A stretch of 64,000 bases of DNA, from assembly GCA_008828725.1 (NCBI GenBank), contig MEHQ01004417.1:62001-126000 (forward strand), written 5' to 3'. Within the stretch, counting starts at the first letter, position 1. Every line of letters begins with the position of its first letter. A program made the translations under genes and the position numbers. The notes beneath the pieces are model-generated. The model was given only the letters and a program-made list of their open reading frames with translations. It searched no databases and was not told the DNA's origin. The stretch comes from Saccharina japonica. Its lineage: Eukaryota > Sar > Phaeophyceae > Laminariales > Laminariaceae. Positions 21,838 to 37,200 of this stretch are shown here, piece by piece.

Positions 21838-24800
21838 GCGCATGACATATTATTAGCCGTTGCTTCGGCGTAGCTAGCGCATAAGGAAACTTTACCGTCG
21901 GAGTAATTATTCACGGATGACCACGGAATTGGGAGAACAGGCGGGGGGATAGGCTACGGATGCTTGGGCACATCTTGTAGCACGAGAGACGGCGAACCGC
22001 GTGCTTCAGAAGGGTGCCGTGCAGGAGCGGATACGAGGAAAACCAAGTTGACACGTACCGGTAACCTATCTGTTTCAGAACGAACTGCGGTAGTAGTACC
22101 CGTTCGGATGCTTAGTTAATCAGCGCTGGTCCTTGTACTGTGAAGTAGTTCAACGGTTACTGCAGTAGTGCCTGCCGACGAACGAACAGAGCCGCCTTTC
22201 TCACTACTTGTCGGCAAAAGCAAGAAACACCACATGGGGAAGGGTGTTCGTTCACGAACACCATTGATCTCTCGTCCGAGTCGCGATGGAATTAGACGAA
22301 TGCTACTACTGTTCGCCTCGTGCAAAATTTTACATTACCCATTCGAGAAAATGTTTCCCCCCTCCCCGTTCATTTAGGCAAATCTATAAACAGTGCGGGC
22401 GACTACTGTACCGTATCATGACGAAGGAGGACGCTAACCACCCTTAACTCTAAGAGTAGTATACTCTCTCAACAGACTTAACGAAGTACACCTAGCGGAA
22501 AATCAGCCTACTCCCGAGTACAGTATACCAGCACGCACCATAGTACCATAGTACATATATATATACAAGTATGATATGTACGAACCTTGTTCGACAACGT
22601 TCCGAGCATCTTCGCCCGCCCTCCATGCGACGCCGCCATCGTCACGTCCCACAGCCGGAGTTGCCGATCGTAGGCCCCAGTCACCACTAGCGCGCACTCG
22701 CTTGCTTCTGACCTTGGTGTATCATTCAAAGCTGCTGTACCGCGGGTGAGACGAGGTAGACACAGGGTGAGACGCACGGACAGACAGACGCACGGACGGA
22801 CGGCCGTCGTTTTGTTTTTTCCCCCATGTATATGCGGGTTGTTTAATCTACAGGTTATTTGGACGCACACCCGGTTTTCACGGTCACCCGGATGTACGTA
22901 CGGCTATATAGCTTATGTGTGGGTACAATCCGGCATCACGGCGAGGAGTTGCTGTGAGAGCGACGGCGACGATAAAAACACCAATAACAACAAACACAAC
23001 AACAACAACGCCACCACCAGCAACAGCAACAACAACAACAACCACCATAACACCACAACAACAACAGCAACAACAGCAACAGCAACGGCAACGGCAACAC
23101 CAAGACCAAGACCAACACCAACACGAGCATCAACGCCACCACCACCACCACCACCACCACCACCACCACCACCACTACCACCACCACCACCACCACCACC
23201 AACAGCAGCACGAACAACAATGACAACGAAAACTGAGACACCGCGTTACGTGCGTTGCCTCTCTACTACCTGGTACAGCAGTATCTCACCCGCAGTGGTG
23301 CCCCGGGTGAGGTCTAGGACTGCGGGCTGGAACACGGCTGCGTACACAAAGCAGGGCGGTGCGTGTTGAAGCGCGCACACCAGCCGCGGTTCGTCTTTGC
23401 CGCAACGGCCCCTGCAGAAAACGCGAAAAAGAAGGCACGCAACGGCCGCCATCGGCACAGAAGGGCCGACCATTATGGTCCATGGTTGACAATATTTCAT
23501 ACCTGGTATCGTTGGATACATGATACATGGTTTGGCTATATGTATATGGTACGTGGTTGGCTATATGGCACATGCCTGGGCGTCCGGGACATGGTTGACT
23601 GTTGCACATGGTTGACTACCATGGTAACCGGTCGGTCGGTCGGTCGCGAAACAAAGCAAAAGCGTTCTACCTGGTATGTATTATACGTGTACGAAAGTAT
23701 CCGATTTGTTCTTTGATCATTCCCTGGTGTCCAGTAGAAAATCTGCTGTTTGTTGTAAGAGACCAAGCTTCCGCAAAACGACAGCCGTTTGTGTCGGTTT
23801 TTCAGTACGATCTGTCATTTTCTGCGGAAACCACGGAAAACGACCTCCCCCCGAATAACCAACACTCTGACTGCTGTGTTTTTTTTTTAAGCGCACGTAC
23901 AGTACGTACTCCATGTATCCAGTAAACGGGCGATTGTACACCTCAGTTATTACAACCCGTGGAACCGATAAATCGATTCCCACTCTAGGATGATCTGGAT
24001 CTAACCCAGGAAATATATGCTAAATCATGCACGTTTTACGGGCTCCCACCCGACGACATGAGCTAGATCCTACAGATCCTACATATCATACAGACCATAC
24101 AGATCATACAGATAAAATCTTCCCTGACAGGCCTAGATCACGAGGAAGTGGGGATCGACTATTAATAGTCCGATCTGTGAATTGTTGTAACTGTTGAATT
24201 TCCCTCCCACACTGTCCCAGCTCAAACCTCGATCACTCCTCTTATGTCCAGCAGGAAGAAAAACAAGAAAAAAAAAACGAAAGAAACCAATATTACGGAG
24301 GGCCATAATGAAATGGTATATAGGACCAAATATTGTTAATGAAAATAGGTATATGTATACCTGGTATCTGGTAGGTTTCTGAGTGTACCGAAGGTCCTAT
24401 TTACTAGCATTTACTATGGTGTCCCGTAAGAGTACCTTAAATCCTTAGGTTGTACCGTTTGGAATTTCTTACTCTGGACGTAAATATAAGAACCGTTTGG
24501 TATTCATATTAATATATAAATCGTCCTTATATTTACGGCCAAAGTGGAACCATTTTCGAGACGAACACGCCTTCTGGCTGACAAGTACGTACGTGCGAGT
24601 AGGGAGAAAAAATACCAGTACGAAACAGTATATAAACCCTTGAACATGTCCCATCCGTATTACATACCGCAGCAGTACAGGACATCCACTGGGGATCAGG
24701 AAAACTGGTCCAGGCTGGATTTCTTGTTTGAGAGAGGATGATTTATACACTAACCTCAATATAACGACGCTCGAATTTCATATTTTTCCTCTAAAACATT

Positions 24801-27800
24801 TCAGCCTGGCTTTTATGTTAGCCTGTTTCTTATTAAGTGTCCCGTACTGTATACACATATATATATACTTCGAAGTGTATATTATATATATATATATATG
24901 TAACTCTTGGGACGAATTAACGCACCTTATTGCCGTGGCCGGCTGCTTTCCATCGCCAGTGGCAGCAGCAGCAGCAGCAGTAGACGCCCCCCCCACAACA
25001 CCAAACTGCACTCCTCCTCCTCCTCCTCCCCCTCCTCCTCCTCCTGCTGCTCCCCCGGCTCCTCCTCCGCCCTTTGCGGCAGAATCCTCTACGTCGACTC
25101 CATAAGAGACACGCCACACCTTCGTTTTCGAAGGTCAACGGGAAAATAAACGGGGGGGGGGGGGAGGGTCAACTGTTTCAAGAATTTGTCCAGGCCGGAA
25201 TACAATGGACATTTCGATTCGATACTGATGCACAAACGGTAGTTATATTTCGGGACATAGGTATAGTGGTAGATATATCATCATCACTGCTATATACTAC
25301 GAACTGACAGTCAGCCATTTGTCAGGGAGATGTTTTTACAACCTGTGTCAATAACCCCCCTGTCCAAAAGAAAGATGCGAGCGAGACAATAAAGGGAGCA
25401 AATAAAGCAGACTTCGAGTGAAAGCAGGCACTCGCATGTGAAATTATATATGTATATACTTCGTATACACATACGTACCCCAGGTCCTGATAAATGGTCT
25501 GCCATACGTAGCCGACACGTGACAGTATAAAATAACTAGCCTTCCCCTTTCAGGCGCAGGCAAGTCTCGCACTACCCAGGGGAAAGACAGAGCAAAGTAG
25601 TGAGCTGTCGACCCCTGGGTGTGGCTATGGCTATCTCAACCTCTTGGTCGAAAACCTAGAGTAAGAGAGGTCGACTAAAGAGGGCCTACAAGTCCATGAC
25701 ACAGCACTACATACACACTGTCAAGAGGGTGGCATGCCGGGAATCTGCGTTTTGCAGATGGACAAAAAATCGTTACACGAATAAGAAAGTGTATTGGGCG
25801 AAAGCTTTTTTTTTTCACCCAGATCTCCCAAAAGGATCTAAAAGAAGAAAAAAAAATCACCTTCGAAGGGGACGTTTCAATTAAATTAATGCTATTTCAA
25901 GACAAAATCATTAATTCATTTAATTTTGCCTCGAGAGAGACACGACATACCGGTATATACTTCGGAGACGGCAGTGGTTCCTCCGACAGTGCTTGAAGAC
26001 TCTGCCTCGGCGACGGCCTATTCAGGCCTTCTGTCGGTACCCTCTGATTACACATTGACATACAAAAACTGTCCTCTATATTCAGGCAAGTAGTTGGTAT
26101 ACTTCACTGAACCCGGTTTTTTGTAGAACGAGTTCTGGGTGTGTAACCGCTGGAAACGAAGGTCTGGAAATAGGAAAAAGGCAGACAGGACCGATCCTGG
26201 AAGGCATTCTACAGCGGTGGGAATAGTCAACACCTCGGACAGATAGGTCGACATACTATCTATCTACAGCAGATCATCTAGTAGATCCGAACGAAACTTC
26301 CGTTGTCGGATATTGTGCAGGATCTGAATATATATACCACATGGGATCAATCGTGCGGGTTCTGATTACTTTGGTCCTCCGAAATAATGGCAGATATTAT
26401 TGGTGGTGCATCTATATTATTATTAGAAGCTATCTTAGTCGCACACCTCTGCCACAAGACCCCTTGATATATTTATGAAATTAAAAAAAAAAACAGCTGT
26501 GAGATCGAGGATTTCGTCGAAACTCATGTTTGCTACGTAGCTGAGTGTGATGCTTCGATCGCGCGTACTTACGAGTTTTATATGTCCTCAGTCCTCATGC
26601 AGGGTGTACATCCCGTATGAGGGGGACAAAATCTGAGGCTGTAGAATTCAGGGAACGTGCGTCTATGTGGGAACAAATGATTGGTAAAAAAATAGGTATC
26701 ATATATAACATATATACCCTGGTTTATATATATATATATATATATCCCACCTTTGCAGTGCCGTCCGCCGATGCCGAGAGGAGCAGCGAATCCCCCGGAG
26801 ACCACACCAGCGAGTACACCATGGACGCGTGCCCCTTCAGCTCGTGCCGACACCTCCCCGTCTCCGTGTCGATCAGCCTGATCGGGAACCGTCCCGGGAG
26901 TGGGTCGTCGCAGCAAGCCGCGGCGAGCAGCGCGCCCGACCCCGAAAACGCTAGCGTGATCGCACCATTCTGACCCGCGTACACCTGTTTATTACGTATA
27001 AAGGGGGATATTTTATATCGTACGTATGATATGATACGAAGCGAATGTTTGATGATTTAAGTTCAGCGTTAACGTTTTTACGAAAACGCGCTTGCGACAA
27101 ACGGTGTTGTTATCGTTAGAAAGAAAGGCGTTTACGAAACTTGTTTTGAATTTGTTGTCATTGCTAAAAGTAAACGTTACAAAAAGTCGGGAGGGAAAAA
27201 AAAAAAAAAAGAGGCGTGTTCTTGGCCGCCGACGTCGCCGAGTATTTAAGACAACGCGAAAATGGTGTCCCCACGGAAATATTTAGCTTCTTCTACTAAA
27301 AGCTGAAAACTTGAAAAAAAAACGAAAAAAAAACATCAGCCGTGAGATCGAGGATTTCGTAGTCGAAACTCGTATTTTTTTGCTGTTCATAGCTGTGTGT
27401 GTGATACTTCGATCGCGCGTTTTATGTCTACATACAGCAGTATATTATATGTAAAATATGTTGGTGGAGATATCTCAATATGACAAATCTCGCTGAGATA
27501 TTGCAATGGACACATCATCGCTCGGTAAATTGCACTCTTTGTGTTGTCGAGAAAAACATTTACTACGTGTTTCTTCTTTCGTTCGTAGTGCTTATGGAGT
27601 GATCGCCATTGAAGCTCACTCGTGCTACACACTGCTGTCGAAGGGCAACAATAATGTTGTGATATTAATTAATATCTCTCGAGTAATCGTGTCAACCATA
27701 AGCAGAGGCGATACTAAAAGTTGCACTATATTGGAGTATTAATAGGGACTATTAGGGGGACCGATAGTAAATAGGACCAAATATTGCTAGTAAAGATAGA

Positions 27801-30800
27801 TAAACATATAGGTGTCAGTCCGGACGCATGCTACGATAGAGGTGCACCATGTTTTTTCTGGGCTCCTCACTTAAAGGAGCGTCATACCTCACCGAAAAAA
27901 TGATTTTGGAGGAAAATAAAAAGTGCTGCCGGATGCAAAATCTCATGACCGAAGTATACGCTGAAGCGTTATTCGTCACAAAAAAGAAAAGTCCGACGAA
28001 GTTGGGGGCTAAGGAGCCCGATCGTTCAGAAAACGATTCGGCCAAAAAGTGCTACCTAATGCTACCTCTACCGTAGCACGCGTCTGCGTAACGTTGGTTC
28101 TATTTACTAGTATTTACTATGGTCCCCCGTGGTAAGGTGGCGAGTGAAGGCCAGCTCGGCGCTGCGGATGCAGGATATGTATGATATAAGTACGAGGGGT
28201 TGTTCTGCGGCACTGATGCACTCATGCGACATTGGATCGCATGTTGCATACATGGGTTTCCATTTCATTTTTTTTTTTTTTTCCTCGGCTTTCTTCTTTC
28301 TGGGGATGTTTCTGAGTGATCAAAATTGAAGCTCATGCTGCACATGCACATCTATCGGATGACACACATGAACAACCGCTGACAGACAGGCGTGGCGCTG
28401 AAAAACAGGCATGAGACTTGGCGTGGGCTGACCATTCGTGTGCCGCGCGGTTTAGGCCGGCGACGCCATTTTTGTAACCGAGTTGGGCTACATGGGGCGA
28501 GGTCCAGCCGAGGGGCCGAACCCTAAGCCAATCAGATCAGATCAGATCAGATCAGATCAAAATCAACCAATGTTCAGCTTTATTCCCTTTGTCCCCGTAT
28601 ATACACAGTATACATCAACCATTGTATATATATATCATAGCATCGAATACGTGGTTCAGCCGAAGACATTCATTTAGTGTTTTAGTGCGACAGGGGTTGC
28701 TTTGCGCCCTTTCGCTTCCTCTGTCGCTATACGGACAGGCAGGCTGGTTCAATCAAGCTTATCGCCACCACTATCTCTATGAAGCGTTGAGCGTCGAAAG
28801 CTCACGCCGCTTTGTTTTGGAGGCATATCTTGGACTTTTTGTTGTGTTTTGCACAACGTGTTCTATCATCAGCCCCTGCCTACTCGTCAACGAATTGTTA
28901 TTTTATCTCCGTTTTTTCGCCAATATTGTTTTGTTTTGGGATATTTGGGCCTTATGGGATCCCAAAATTGATGGTTCGGCAGGGGCTTCATAGAGCACGC
29001 TAAAGGTCAGGATCTATCTTCGTCAAACGGCGTGAATTTTCCCGCATTTGTGCGATAAAAGTGCATGGCAAAAAATATACGGTATTGCCTCGTAATTTCA
29101 TACAGTAGTTTCACAATCTAGGATCAAATTTGGCCGTTAAATGAGACTTGGTATTGGTCCTACGCGGTCAAAAATACTCGGAACATTTGCGCGAAACGTT
29201 TTACAGACATGGCCTTGGATTTACCTGGAACCGGTTTCAGAAAATTGAAATAAAATGAAATTGGTTTCTTGCTACCGAAACGCCTGACTATTATTGACCT
29301 TTTTTTGAAGGCCTTGCGGTTTGCTCGGGTCATATTTTCACCGCTAGCACTACAGTAGCTAGCCATCTTAAGGCCTCTTTGGCCTCTTGACAAAGGAACT
29401 GCCTATTGTCACCCTGTTCACCTGTTTAAGGAGGTCGGTATATGTTTATGGAGGCCGGTATATATGCCCGGTACTAGTTTATATATATATATACATTATA
29501 TATATATATATAAATATTCGACGCGAGTCGGCGAGGGAAGAAAGGGCGGCAGTCTTTTCGTGTTGAAAATGCAAGGCACGAACCGTAGTGGGGAGGGGGG
29601 ATAAGAGCCTAATCGGTGACCCCGGAGCTGAGTTACGACTAGGACGGAGAGACACAGGAAGAAGAGCGAAAATTTAGCGATGGGATGGAGAAACAAAAAA
29701 AAAAAAAAAAAACAGTTGTGAGATTGAGGAAATCGTCGAAACTCATGATTGCACGCTGTGTGTGATGCTTCGATAGCGCATATACATACCTCGTATGTGA
29801 TATTTTCCGAGTAGAGATATATTGCAATCGACATTCCTTCGCGGTGCACAACATCATGGAGGCGATAAGCTTGAACCAGCTTCGCTTGCGTTATCCCACG
29901 TACGTCCAATCAATTGTTGCCTCAACTTTGTTGAGCTCTCTATACACGGGACAGCAGTGAGCGGGTGGTTTGAGGCGTCGTTTAACGCCGCCGGGGGAAA
30001 GAGGGGGACGGACGACATAGCCCAATCTGTTGGCTTCGGTGCGCACCGGACCAACAATACTTCCAAACAACGGGGGGGGGGGCATAGTAAATAGGATCTA
30101 CGGTACACACTAAAACCTATATGTTTACCTATTTTTTACTCACAAAAATTGGTTCTATTTACTATGGCCCCCCGCAATAAACAGTATTTTCTCACCCGGT
30201 GGAGCAGCCGGTCGGGCAACAAACAGGGCTCATTCTTAGCCCTCATCCGTCGCGCTCGCGCTGCCCTCGCCCGCTCAGCCCCCGCGGCCTTTTCCGCAGC
30301 CGCGTCCACCCCCCCGCCTCCTCCTCCTCCTGCTGCTGCTGCGCCGCCGCCGCTGCCGGCGCCGCTAGCCCCCGTCGGGGTTATTATTCCCGCCGCCTCG
30401 TCGTTCTTCCGGTCTTCTCTGGACTTGTCGTGCATGGCGGCAAGGGCCTCGTAGCTGCCAAAACGAGCCAGGTTGCGCGGTGGCGGCGGCGGCGGCGTAT
30501 TCCCCGGCCGCGCCGCACGACAACACAGCACGAGGAAAAATAGTGTTTTGTTTTTTACGTAGATTTTGGTGGCTTTTGGGAAAGGAACGTTATATCAGGG
30601 TATTTTTCGGGTTCGAGTGTTGCTGTTATTGTAGAAAGGGCACAAAAAATTACGCAAAATGAGTTATTTGGGGTAGCTTAGTGGTTTGGGGAAAGGCGTG
30701 GAAGAGCGAGATTCAAACGAGCGTGCTGGTAGTAGTTAGATGGCAGAATGGCAAGCCTTGTATATAATGCTTGTCACCTTGCTCAGTGTTTACTGTTCCT

Positions 30801-31762
30801 TCACTGTTGACCCTCTGCAAGGTCTGCAGTGGGACCCTCTAAGCTGACGAAAGACCGGTACACAGAATGGTGGGGGTGGACGTACGTACACAGATGCTTC
30901 GATGGTCCGGAGGGGTTTGGTTCGGTTCGGTTCGGTTCGGTTCGGTTTAATTTGCCTTGGTTTGGTGAGGAGATGTTCTTGATGACGAATGCGGTAGTCG
31001 CGGTGAGAACGTTGGACCCACCCCAAGTTCGCCTCAGTTTTGTTTTTTTCATCATCGCGCACATAGAAAAAAATGCAAGACACAACTTTAATTAGCATAA
31101 AAATAATCTCGTCTTGTGCTGAATAAAACGCTGAACGAAAAGTTGACACCATTTCGGTAGATAGTAGATACACACAAATACACGTACGTGTACGTCTCGT
31201 TTTTTTACTTATATACACAAAGTTGTACATAGTTGTTGGATAAAACAAGAGAGAAACATTTTCGTACCGGGCTAAAACGGCAGATGCTGGCATGCAAAGC
31301 GCTCTGGACAAATGCTAATTAATCTGTCCTTACCCCCCCCCCCCGCCCGCCGCCCCACACCCGTCTCGAACGGGAGGCGTGGTCAATGACGTAAATGATT
31401 AAAGCAAGGAAAAAATGAGTAGCCCTTCCACCTCCCCGAACAACAAAAACAAAAACTTTGTTCTGTCCAGCATACATGGGGCATGAAGGATACCTTAGTG
31501 GATGCTCCTCTCGTTCATGCGATCCCGTCGGCCTCCTCGCCACTCGGGTGGGCCTGAGTCGGGGTGTTGGCCCCACTGATACGGTTAACGTTGCCGGGTA
31601 TCTGCGCGCGAAAAGGAAGGGTTCGAAGCATGTAGGGGGGGTTGTTGCTTACAAGCGTCAAGGAAAGAACCAGATTGTGTGAACTGGGGTGGCAATAGGG
31701 AAGGAGGATACATGAAAAAGCCGAGATTGGACTGCCGTTAAGAATCGCAAAGCTGGCGGCGA

Positions 31763-31794
<32 letters not shown>

Positions 31795-34209
31795 CGGTGG
31801 GGGGTGTATATACAGGACGGGACACCTAATAATACACAGGCTAACAAGAAGGACAGGCTGAGATTTAGAGGAAAAATAAGAAATTCGGGAGTCGTTATCT
31901 TGAAATTAGTGCAGAAAGCCCCCTCTCTCAACTAAGAAACCCAGCCTGGGCCAGACTTCCTGCGTATTATTAGGTGTCCTGTACTCTACTCATGTCCATG
32001 CATGGCCGTAGTCGTATGGCCACAGACTCTCGCATCCCTACAATGTCGGGACGGGAGCACGTCGGGTTTTCACTGACCAGGCAGACATTGCTCGCACCAA
32101 GCGCGATGCGCCCACGGGGGGGGAGGAGGCTGAAACCAACTACATCAACATTTCTTCGGCGTAATCTGGGAGTTATTGCTGTTTTGTTGCCAACACGGTT
32201 GTGCTTGCTTTGCTCGCGTCGCGCAAGCAAGGGCACCAACACGTACGCCATAAAACGTTCGACGGTTGATGTGGCGCCCTGTGGCGCCCTAGAATGTCAA
32301 TGGTGCGCGAATGTATCGTTTTACGTTCACATGGCGAACTTTTTACAGCAGAACTGCAGTGGTAGGTGCCGCACGTAAGACCATCGAAGACGGCAGCATG
32401 GTAAATAGCAGACGGGATCCAACGGTCTTGTCGGCAAATATTACGGGGGGACCACAGCAGCAGAAAGGGCCAAATATTGTTAGTAAAACTGCAGTAGGCA
32501 AGTATACACCGGTAGATTTTTGTGTGTACCTTAGGTCCTATTTACTATGGTCTCCCGTTTTAACAGGATAGGGATAGCAATACTAGCACTTTTGGGGTCA
32601 TTTTTTTGTGAATGGCGTAGCCTCCTTTGCCCAAACCGTCGGTATGTATTCCTTGTTTCGCAATCTGATATTTTGCATGCTTAGACTAAGCCATGGGTGT
32701 TTTTCACCCGAAGGTACTTCCATTTTCATGACAATCAGTGTTTGGGTAGGGTATAGAGTACCATGACCTCAGGGGGGAAAAACAAAACAAAAAAAAAGAG
32801 TGCCCCCTCTACAAGTGGCCGTATCGTCGATTTCTACGGCAACTTCCTCCGGTCTTACAAATTGTTCCTGCAAGCTTGCCTGCACGTGAGCGTAAGTTGG
32901 CACATGCAAGCGCGTGCAAAACGTTTATAGGCATTTTCTAGTCACACACCACGTAGGCTACACTCTTTGACTGTTTCATGCAAGTGCCTGCAAGCCTTGC
33001 ATGCAAGCTTGCATGCGAATCGCACGCTAGTGTGGAAGACTCTTTTTCTCGGTCCCGCTCCTTCAACTCCACCGAGCATGATAACATTGACATTTTTATT
33101 AGTCTATTTCGTAGCCCTTCCCGGCGCCGGCCTAGGGTCGAAAGAAACTCGTTTTTTCGTGGATTTAGCCCTTCTGGGAGACGGCGAGCTTCAACTCAAC
33201 AGTCTTGCGACGCGATTTCTCCCCCCCCCGACCCCCCCCCACCCCCCCCGCCCTGCGCTCAGCCGGAGAAAGGTATGGATGCTATGTCGTCTGCTAGAAA
33301 ACAAAAGCACTGACTTCATACTACTAATAGTTCAATACACTACAAGTAAATGTGCCCAAAGCAAACATATACCGGTACATTTTTTTCATTGCTGTCAAAC
33401 CAAGTTCCGACATTTTGAAGTTCGCTTTGATGACAATCCGACCCCCCCCCTGCCCACACTGAAGGGAACCTACGCATCAAAAACAGAATTAACGTAGATG
33501 CAGCAAAACCGGGGATGTGTTTTGCGTGCAGGGCGTTGGAAGAGAAAACTACCGTTCTTATCGCCAAGCCGCCCTTCGTAGATGGAAACAAACGCGCGCA
33601 TTTTCCCCTCTATGTGTATCACAACCTGTCAACATTCCCTCCCCCGGCCCTGAAACCCCACCACTCCAAAAACGCCTCCCCCCGGGGGTGTGTTGAGAAA
33701 CCTGTTTAAACATGTGTATCTCACCTCTTTCTCTGCACCAGGAGAAACTGTAGGAAGATGTCAGGAACTTCGGGGGAAGCCGGGGGGGACAGTCTCGGGA
33801 AGCCCCTCCGCCTCGCCTGCCACCTGGCCAGCGTCGACAGCGGCTGGTGCTGGAAGAGTTGCAAGGTCGACCTCTTTCGAGAAAGGCTGCCCGAAAAAAA
33901 CGAGAACGAAAAACGAAACACGAAAAACGAAAAACGAAAAACGAAATACGCAAAAGGAAAACACGAAAATACGAAAAACGAAAAACGATAAACGAAAAAC
34001 GGAAAACGAAAAACGAAAAACGAAAAACGAAAAACGAAACACGGAAAACGAAAAACGAAAAACGAAAAACGAAAAACGAAAAACGAAAAACGAAAAACGA
34101 AAAACGGAAAACGAAAAACGAAAAACAAAAAATGAAAAAACACCAAAGTGTGAAGGAAGGGGGGTTGGGCGGCGTTGTTGTCCACTCACGGCAAAAGTTT
34201 AAAAAAAAA

Positions 34210-34242
<33 letters not shown>

Positions 34243-37200
34243 GAGAGAGAGAGGAGGAACTAAAACCTCACAAGACAAAATATACAAAAAATAAACACGC
34301 ATACCTTAACTCCACTAAAACTGCAACCATCGTTTGGGGATATACTAGTTAGGATTAGTGTAGGATACTATTTGTTTCAGTAATAGCGTAAGGGGATATA
34401 AGATGAGCCGATTCCCCTCCCCTCCCCCATATATCACCGTGTATTATACCCCCGGAGTGGGGTTTCCAACCTGAAGGGATAATTTTAGGGCATTAGCCAA
34501 AAATAGGTATACCTACGCACTTTGAGCCATTTATAGGTACACTTAATATTGCACACCAGAAAAGGCTTACTGGGCCGCCTGATATTGGGCCTGCACCCCA
34601 TTGTACCTATAAATGGCTCAAAGTGCGCAGGTACACCTATTCTCGGTTAGTCAGCTTGCGTATCACCTATTTCTGGCTTCCACTGTACCTATAAATGGCT
34701 CAAACGGTCACTTTTTTTAACTGATAGACAGATGGCCACACCAGATACCGGGGCTGTCAACCAGCCGACCGTAACTGTCAACCAGCCGACCGAACCTGTC
34801 AACACAAACGCCCGATAATACTGCCAAACAGTACAAACGCAGGTGACGCCGGAGACAACACAGGTCACCTAACTAACTGGACGCCGGCGGATTTTTTGGA
34901 TTTAATACCAATCCACATTTACGAAGTTCTTATATTTCTTCGTGGAGCTCAGCTTGTCTCGTGTTCTTATTGTGTCCTACAGTAGTTCTTAACAGAGGTA
35001 TTATACGTACTCGTACAGGTAAAGTAGCGGACGTACGCTTCTGTACTGCCAGTATAATACTACAAGAGTGAATGTAGTGGTGAATTGCTTACTACCGCCG
35101 CCACGCCTCATAATGCAGCAGCTAACTCATCGTGTACCCATACCACAATCTCTGGGGCAGTGGTGGCGTGGGCGTCGGGGCCACGCTAGACGTGCTCATA
35201 TTTCAGATGATGCCGAAATTTAAAGTGGCATCACGTTATGCTCGACGGGTCGTACGCCATCTTGTTAGTTATGGGTAGGGATACTACGAACTGCGCTGTG
35301 GAACATACAGCCGTGTAGGCACAACGCGAAAAGTCTCACCATGACAAAGCTCGCAGGGCTTTCAACGCCCGGCCCGCCCTCGCTACGAGTTGTTTGGCTC
35401 GCTGTATCCCCGGCGGAGACAGATCGCCCACACGTAGCCGACTCCTCTCGCCGTTCAACAAGCAGCAAGCCGCAACTACCCCGGGCACATATCGAACTCG
35501 CAATCGCCCTACGCGTACCTGTACAGTATCTTCCTCATGTAAAATCCACCCTCGTTTGCTATGGAATGTTGTTCCGGGCAGAGCCAACGGCTGCGTGACT
35601 CAGACCTCCTCGACCGTACGATAAAAAGCTGTACACGTATATACACCGAAGTTCCTCCTACTATTTACTACACTACAGTAGTATGTAACCGTATGATATT
35701 ACGATGTACACGTATATATACCAAAGTTGCTCTTACTATATACTGCACTACAGTATGTGTACCGCACGTGCGGCATAACAGCATGGGAAACACTCGTAAT
35801 TCTTGTTCTCCGCATCGCTATCACATCCTTTAAAGTCATGTGGCCCAAACGAGTAATATCACGAAGCTGTCCGCGTGCCTTCGGTAGTAGGACGGCACAA
35901 CACGCCGAGTGTTTCTCGCCCACTCGCGCGAGACCCAAACCGAAAAAACAAGCACTAGGACACATGAAAAACAGACAAGTGAGTTGAAAAAGCAGAAAAG
36001 AAGATAGGAAACATGTGTGGCTTTGTAGCACGAATCTAAAGCCACCGTATCATGCATGTATGTGAATGCCGTCCCAGGCGCGACATCGTACGTCGATGGG
36101 TAGAAATAACGGATTTAATGTCAAGAACACGCACGCACACTCGACAGTGATCTAGATCGAAAGAGCAGTGGAACCCCTACCGGTACAGCCGCCGTCACAC
36201 CACCCATACTGTCTCGAGATGACAGCCAATCGTACCAGTACAACCACTGACACTCCGGAGTTACCACGCATTACGTACAAGCGAGAAATCGTATCACGAT
36301 CAATGCATACATATGATACGTGCCCTGTACGACGGACTTTATATGAGGAAGGTAATGTACACGTATGACGATTGCGAGTTAGATATGTGCCCCGGGCAAT
36401 TGCGGCTTGCTGCTTGTTGAATGGCGAGAGGAGTCGCCTTCGTGTGGGCGATCTGTCTCCGCCGCGGATACAGCGAGCCAAACAACTCGAAGCGAGGGTC
36501 GGCCGGGCGCTGAAAGCCCTGCGAGCTTTGTCATGGTGAGACTATTCGCGTTGTGCCTACACGGCTGTATGTTCCACAGCGCAGTTCGTAGTATCCCTAC
36601 CCATAACTAACAAGATGGCGTACCATCAGTCGAGCATAACGTGATGCCACTTTAAATTTCGGCATCATCTGTGATATGAGCACGTCTAGCGTGGCCCCGA
36701 TGCCCACGCCACCACTGCCCCAGAGATTGTGGTATGGGTACACGATGAGTTAGCTGCTGCATTATGAGGCGTGGCGGCGGTAGTAAGCAATTCACCACTA
36801 CATTCACTCTTGTAGTATTATACTGGCAGTACAGAAGCGTACGTCCGCTACTTTACCTGTACGAGTACGTATAATACCTCTGTTAAGAACTACTGTAGGA
36901 CACAATAAGAACACGAGACAAGCTGAGCTCCACGAAGAAATATAAGAACTTCGTAAATGTGGATTGGTATTAAATCCAAAAAATCCGCGGGCGTCCAGTT
37001 AGTTAGGTGACCTGTGTTGTCTCCGGCGTCACCTGCGTTCGTACTGTTTGGCAGTATTATCGGGCGTTTGTGTTGACAGGTTCGGTCGGCTGGTTGACAG
37101 TTACGGTCGGCTGGTTGACAGTCCCGGCATCTGGTGTGGCCGTCTGTCTATATTTCAGTTAAAAAAAGTGACCGTTTGAGCCATTAATAGGTACAGTGGA

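Noticed and set aside
33558-34263. Phe/Arg- or Lys/Asn-rich frames of 130-170 codons
   Set aside because: Explained by the ACGAAAA heptamer array; only the small jouberin exon 8 at its edge is real.
35265-36610. Mirror-image 67-codon frames in the arms of the long-TIR element
   Set aside because: They are the same sequence in both arms, with no recognisable domain; conservation reflects the inverted repeat rather than selection on protein.
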